In this document: positions 62,401 through 64,000 of the stretch, in pieces
Layout: each line of letters starts with the position of its first letter
Numbering within the stretch: the first letter of the stretch is position 1
Assembly (NCBI GenBank): GCA_035516255.1
Contig: DATJAL010000054.1
Coordinates: 1 to 64,000 of the forward strand
DNA: 64,000 nucleotides
Reading direction: 5' to 3'
Origin: Chitinivibrionales bacterium
GTDB taxonomy: Bacteria; Fibrobacterota; Chitinivibrionia; Chitinivibrionales; FEN-1185
Program-made: the position numbers and the translations under genes
The notes under the pieces: model-generated
Databases searched by the model: none
The model's input: the letters and a program-made list of their open reading frames with translations, nothing else
Told to the model about the DNA's origin: nothing

Positions 62401-62781
62401 CAGATTGATGTCGAAGTCATGCGGCCAGAGGATGATGAAATTATGATTGGGGTCGGCAAGGCCGTTGGTCATCTCCCCGTCGATCAGCAGCACCTTGGTT
62501 TTGGCTGGAAGCACGATGTCGTAGGTTTTTACGTAGATCGTGTACAGGTTTTCGAAAATTGCGCCCGCCTCGCGCGCGACTTGCTCCAGTCCGTCGGTAT
62601 AGTTAATGGTGACATGCTGGGTTTCTATGGTAAAAACCTTGGTGCCGAAGCCGTTCCACGCGTTGGGCGGCATGTCCTGGGGTAACGCCGGAGAGTAAAA
62701 AAGCATTAAAACCGGAAGAATGAAAATAATGGCGGCGGAAAAATTATGAGGGCGGGTGCCCGTGGCCTGATGGATGGTCAC
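59461..62781 (-). CDS. HExxH peptidase-like, beta-propeller, outer-membrane barrel protein
   Basis: A 1106-residue exported protein. A signal peptide (to about 35) leads into a gluzincin-type domain with the zinc motif HEFAH at 140-144 and the third ligand E192 in WFTEGIAQYED. A propeller of five to seven PD40/WD40-like blades follows (about 330-600: YWPKFSPDEKKVFFIS; DPRYSADGKTLYFSSD), then a Pro-rich hinge near 640-660 and an outer-membrane barrel to the end. Such fusions are known in FCB bacteria but their substrates are unknown. The GTG start at 62781 overlaps the upstream gene's stop (GTGA), so it is cotranslated with the FG-GAP protein. Confidence 0.8.
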   Translation of the reverse strand: MTIHQATGTRPHNFSAAIIFILPVLMLFYSPALPQDMPPNAWNGFGTKVFTIETQHVTINYTDGLEQVAREAGAIFENLYTIYVKTYDIVLPAKTKVLLIDGEMTNGLADPNHNFIILWPHDFDINLRGTHDWLKGVIAHEFAHIFSITAGLKLPPFIPAIQIGYFSHPNEPYRTEALHIFPSDILPPWFTEGIAQYEDSRHGSDSWDSHRDMILRTLVVSGKMLPAARMFEFSGTGEDLEKTYNHGFSLVKYISDTYGYGKVVALLKECAHFFRLDFNAAVKKVLGITGQQLYDEWKHSLEIKYNDQVKKLGKQVYGRKINKDGYDNYWPKFSPDEKKVFFISNGKADFSFFSMTLYSYSLLDTVKEDKKIKEEKGVSGFYSIHAPSGLIAYTSMKSEKSTLPSDKGGDRAFDVFIDTLPAEKKKFNPFKKKTERQVTKKLHIFSAVFSPGGDRLAAAERVVDKFYLSITDTAGKNGTIVYPDTASNSPNLPIKYIYSLDWSADGRHIAVSYIDTGFRRIGIYDTLTHQFDLMKNSGYDDRDPRYSADGKTLYFSSDRTGIFNIYRYSLETHSLERLTNVSGGAFAPDVSKNQKKLVCANYDKDGYGIFLIDTVTVLSQEQEDSLFVPRQPAPAPPVPPVASQAHPYSSYFPTMFMLAPTFIMEQAIPQIYDVFKGRSVFKAGAVGYLEDPLASADMGTQIGGYLLLEPDKLNQFINLDKGFFGRSINFDLGAFGSTKTLPVELSFDFLNRAITESDYFYWDNAGTATQLPLNYQITLRYLDFMASHPLAEGINFHLIGSYNWYEVYLLLEDAFKDIFPGTKDFFYDVAQGYRAGIYLSLLAPEYDQRMVISPRGIAANLHYNFWGQYLLNEKGVTIENNIPRENYDMFKYHELGGTLKFGMTSPWYEYHDLYADVNATVVVPHERIANALLGSHDQEKELPSYYKPVEWLSGYAYFFKGTLKKNDASADSIIFDTVLVTGNTVAAVNLSYRFPLWPGTQIGKRLWFFNIDQLYGALNFCAGAGWHSTSDIFPFRKEDWLSSAGAEIRLKAKSFGFPLALSLRYDNGFNRPWPLGGDHITFSLGFDFDNWELIDEPNYLASLATR

Positions 62782-64000
62782 TTTACAACCGCCATTTTCC
62801 AGGTGTTGGTATATTTGGTGCCGCCCACCACCGCCTCGAGCCGGCAGCGGTAAATGCCGGGCCCGAAGGTTTCGAGCGAAAGCTGCGGCAGTTCATTGTA
62901 ATCGGGAAAGCTCCCCGAAATTCCTGTTTTGGAAAGCACGTGGAGCCCGCCGATGGTGAAAATGTCGAGGCGCACGTCCCGCGCCGGGGCAGAGAATTTG
63001 TATTTGAACACCACGTATTTCGAGCCGTTGGTCGGGTTGGGATATGAGTAAAAGACGATGGGCCTGTTATCGGCCGGGCCGATCTGCGGCGACGAGCCGA
63101 GATAGGCAAAAGGCCTGGAGCCATTGTAGCCGAGCTGCTGCCAAACAATGGTGTCGCCGATGACGCCGTTGCCGAGCTTCCAGCGGTATACCCATCCGTT
63201 GCGCGCCACCGACACGAGGTTGATGAGGCCGTCGTTGTCGAGGTCGTCGAGGAGCGGGGAAGTGGCGCCGGGGCCGCCGACGGTGAGCGGCCAGTAGGAG
63301 AGTATCTGGTTTGCGCCGATAGTGTTCAGGGGCCTTTTTCCGTTTTTGTCAAGAGCATCCACATAGCCTCCCGGCAGCACGATGGGAAGCACCAGCGAAT
63401 CGCCGAACACGAGCGCCGAGTCAATGAAGCCGGCCGAAACGCCCACGAGGCTGTCTTTGGAGCCGTCCTGACGCAGGTACACGACTTTTCCCGTGCTCCG
63501 GTCGACGCGGATGATGGAATCGATTTCCCAGGTGTCGTTCTCGCCGGTCGCGGAGTTGAACATCACGAGCGGTCCGGGCGTCGCGGCCGCCGATCGCGTA
63601 ACGACCGGAGAGCAGGCGATGTTGCCGCGCCAGAACCTGTTGTCAAGGACGGCGGGCCATCCGGCGAGCGGCACGCCTTTGTAATTAAGGGCATACACGC
63701 CGCTGGTGCCGCCCGCTATGATATCGGGATAACCGTCGCCATTGACATCCGCGATTGACGGCGGCGCAAGGTTTATGGGAAGCATGCTTCGGGCGCGTGA
63801 CGTGTCGAGCGCCGACGCCCAATCGTTCGGCAGGTTCGACCAGCCCGGCGCCGGCACAAGGTCGGTGGTATAAACCCACAGACCCTTGCGGCTGTCGCAC
63901 ACGACTATTTCGGGTTTGTTGTCTTTGTTAAGATCCGCGGTGACCAGCGAATAGGGCGGAATCCCGCTGTCGACATGCGCGGACAGCACCGGTGCCGGAC
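62778..64000 (-). CDS. FG-GAP/VCBS-repeat surface protein with sorting domain (partial)
   Basis: At least 403 residues; the frame stays open to the window edge, so the N-terminus and signal are missing. FG-GAP-like repeats appear as LVTADLNKDNKPEIVVCD, IADVNGDGYPDIIAG and LLDDLDNDGLINLVSV, whose D-x-N/D-x-D/N-G loops bind calcium in a beta-propeller. The last 75 residues are a sorting domain (VRLDIFTIGGLHVLSK, PGIYRCRLEAVVGG). Such proteins usually sit at the cell surface and bind polymers or partners. It is coupled by GTGA to the peptidase-propeller-barrel gene and presumably works with it. Confidence 0.82.
   Translation of the reverse strand, partial: PAPVLSAHVDSGIPPYSLVTADLNKDNKPEIVVCDSRKGLWVYTTDLVPAPGWSNLPNDWASALDTSRARSMLPINLAPPSIADVNGDGYPDIIAGGTSGVYALNYKGVPLAGWPAVLDNRFWRGNIACSPVVTRSAAATPGPLVMFNSATGENDTWEIDSIIRVDRSTGKVVYLRQDGSKDSLVGVSAGFIDSALVFGDSLVLPIVLPGGYVDALDKNGKRPLNTIGANQILSYWPLTVGGPGATSPLLDDLDNDGLINLVSVARNGWVYRWKLGNGVIGDTIVWQQLGYNGSRPFAYLGSSPQIGPADNRPIVFYSYPNPTNGSKYVVFKYKFSAPARDVRLDIFTIGGLHVLSKTGISGSFPDYNELPQLSLETFGPGIYRCRLEAVVGGTKYTNTWKMAVVK

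Noticed and set aside
1-64000. CRISPR array, prophage or insertion sequence
   Set aside because: No regularly spaced direct repeats, cas genes, integrase, transposase or phage structural genes are visible.
23216-64000. Genes for the T9SS machine itself
   Set aside because: Several proteins carry sorting-type tails, but no PorT/SprA/GldKLMN-like gene is in the window.

Overview
The window looks like chromosome from a Gram-negative, probably anaerobic environmental bacterium of the FCB group, most likely Fibrobacterota-like (inference). Support: outer-membrane beta-barrels and lipoproteins, several secreted carbohydrate-active proteins ending in T9SS-style sorting domains, a Rex redox repressor, and an oxygen-sensitive indolepyruvate:ferredoxin oxidoreductase. 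I see no phage, plasmid, insertion sequence or CRISPR array.

Layout. 1-3390 (+): a three-gene operon for MurNAc salvage (NamZ-like muramidase, MurU-like uridylyltransferase, AmgK-like kinase), preceded by a sigma70-type promoter and a perfect FNR/CRP-type dyad. 3394-5646 (-): FAD-linked oxidase and Nudix hydrolase. 5726-5926: an orphan sorting-domain remnant. 5974-19036 (-): diguanylate cyclase, TPR protein, then a dense run (DHp-only kinase-like protein, lipoprotein, proB, proA, hisI, KDPG-aldolase family, alanine racemase), and a patatin-barrel protein coupled to a glycosyltransferase. 19292-21761 (+): an outer-membrane barrel with a possible HhH segment, overlapping a ComEC-type metallo-beta-lactamase lipoprotein. 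21899-34060 (-): RRM protein, a broken VOC gene, and a polysaccharide-attack block (983-aa TIM-barrel-like hydrolase, GH3, GH5, SGNH esterase) interrupted by tRNA-Leu and uvrB.

34305-38591 (+): a steroid-reductase-like membrane protein, an HrpB helicase and an amidohydrolase. 38665-52470: an aryl-acid / aromatic amino acid block: iorA, iorB and a phenylacetate-CoA ligase (+), a porin-like protein, then on the minus strand a third ligase, an ACT protein, LivJ, LivHMGF and a second ligase. The block could take up branched or aromatic substrates and interconvert aryl-pyruvates, aryl-acetyl-CoA and aryl-acetates. 52766-58800 (+): a hybrid histidine kinase, rex with a likely Rex operator at its own start site, serC and serA. 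58851-64000 (-): a TerB-like protein, an HExxH-propeller-barrel protein, and a partial FG-GAP protein with a sorting domain that runs off the window.

Recurrent themes are sorting domains (four C-terminal, one displaced to the N-terminus of a GH3, two orphaned), translational coupling by GTGA overlaps, and several dispersed intergenic repeat families, one of which has extended the livM reading frame.
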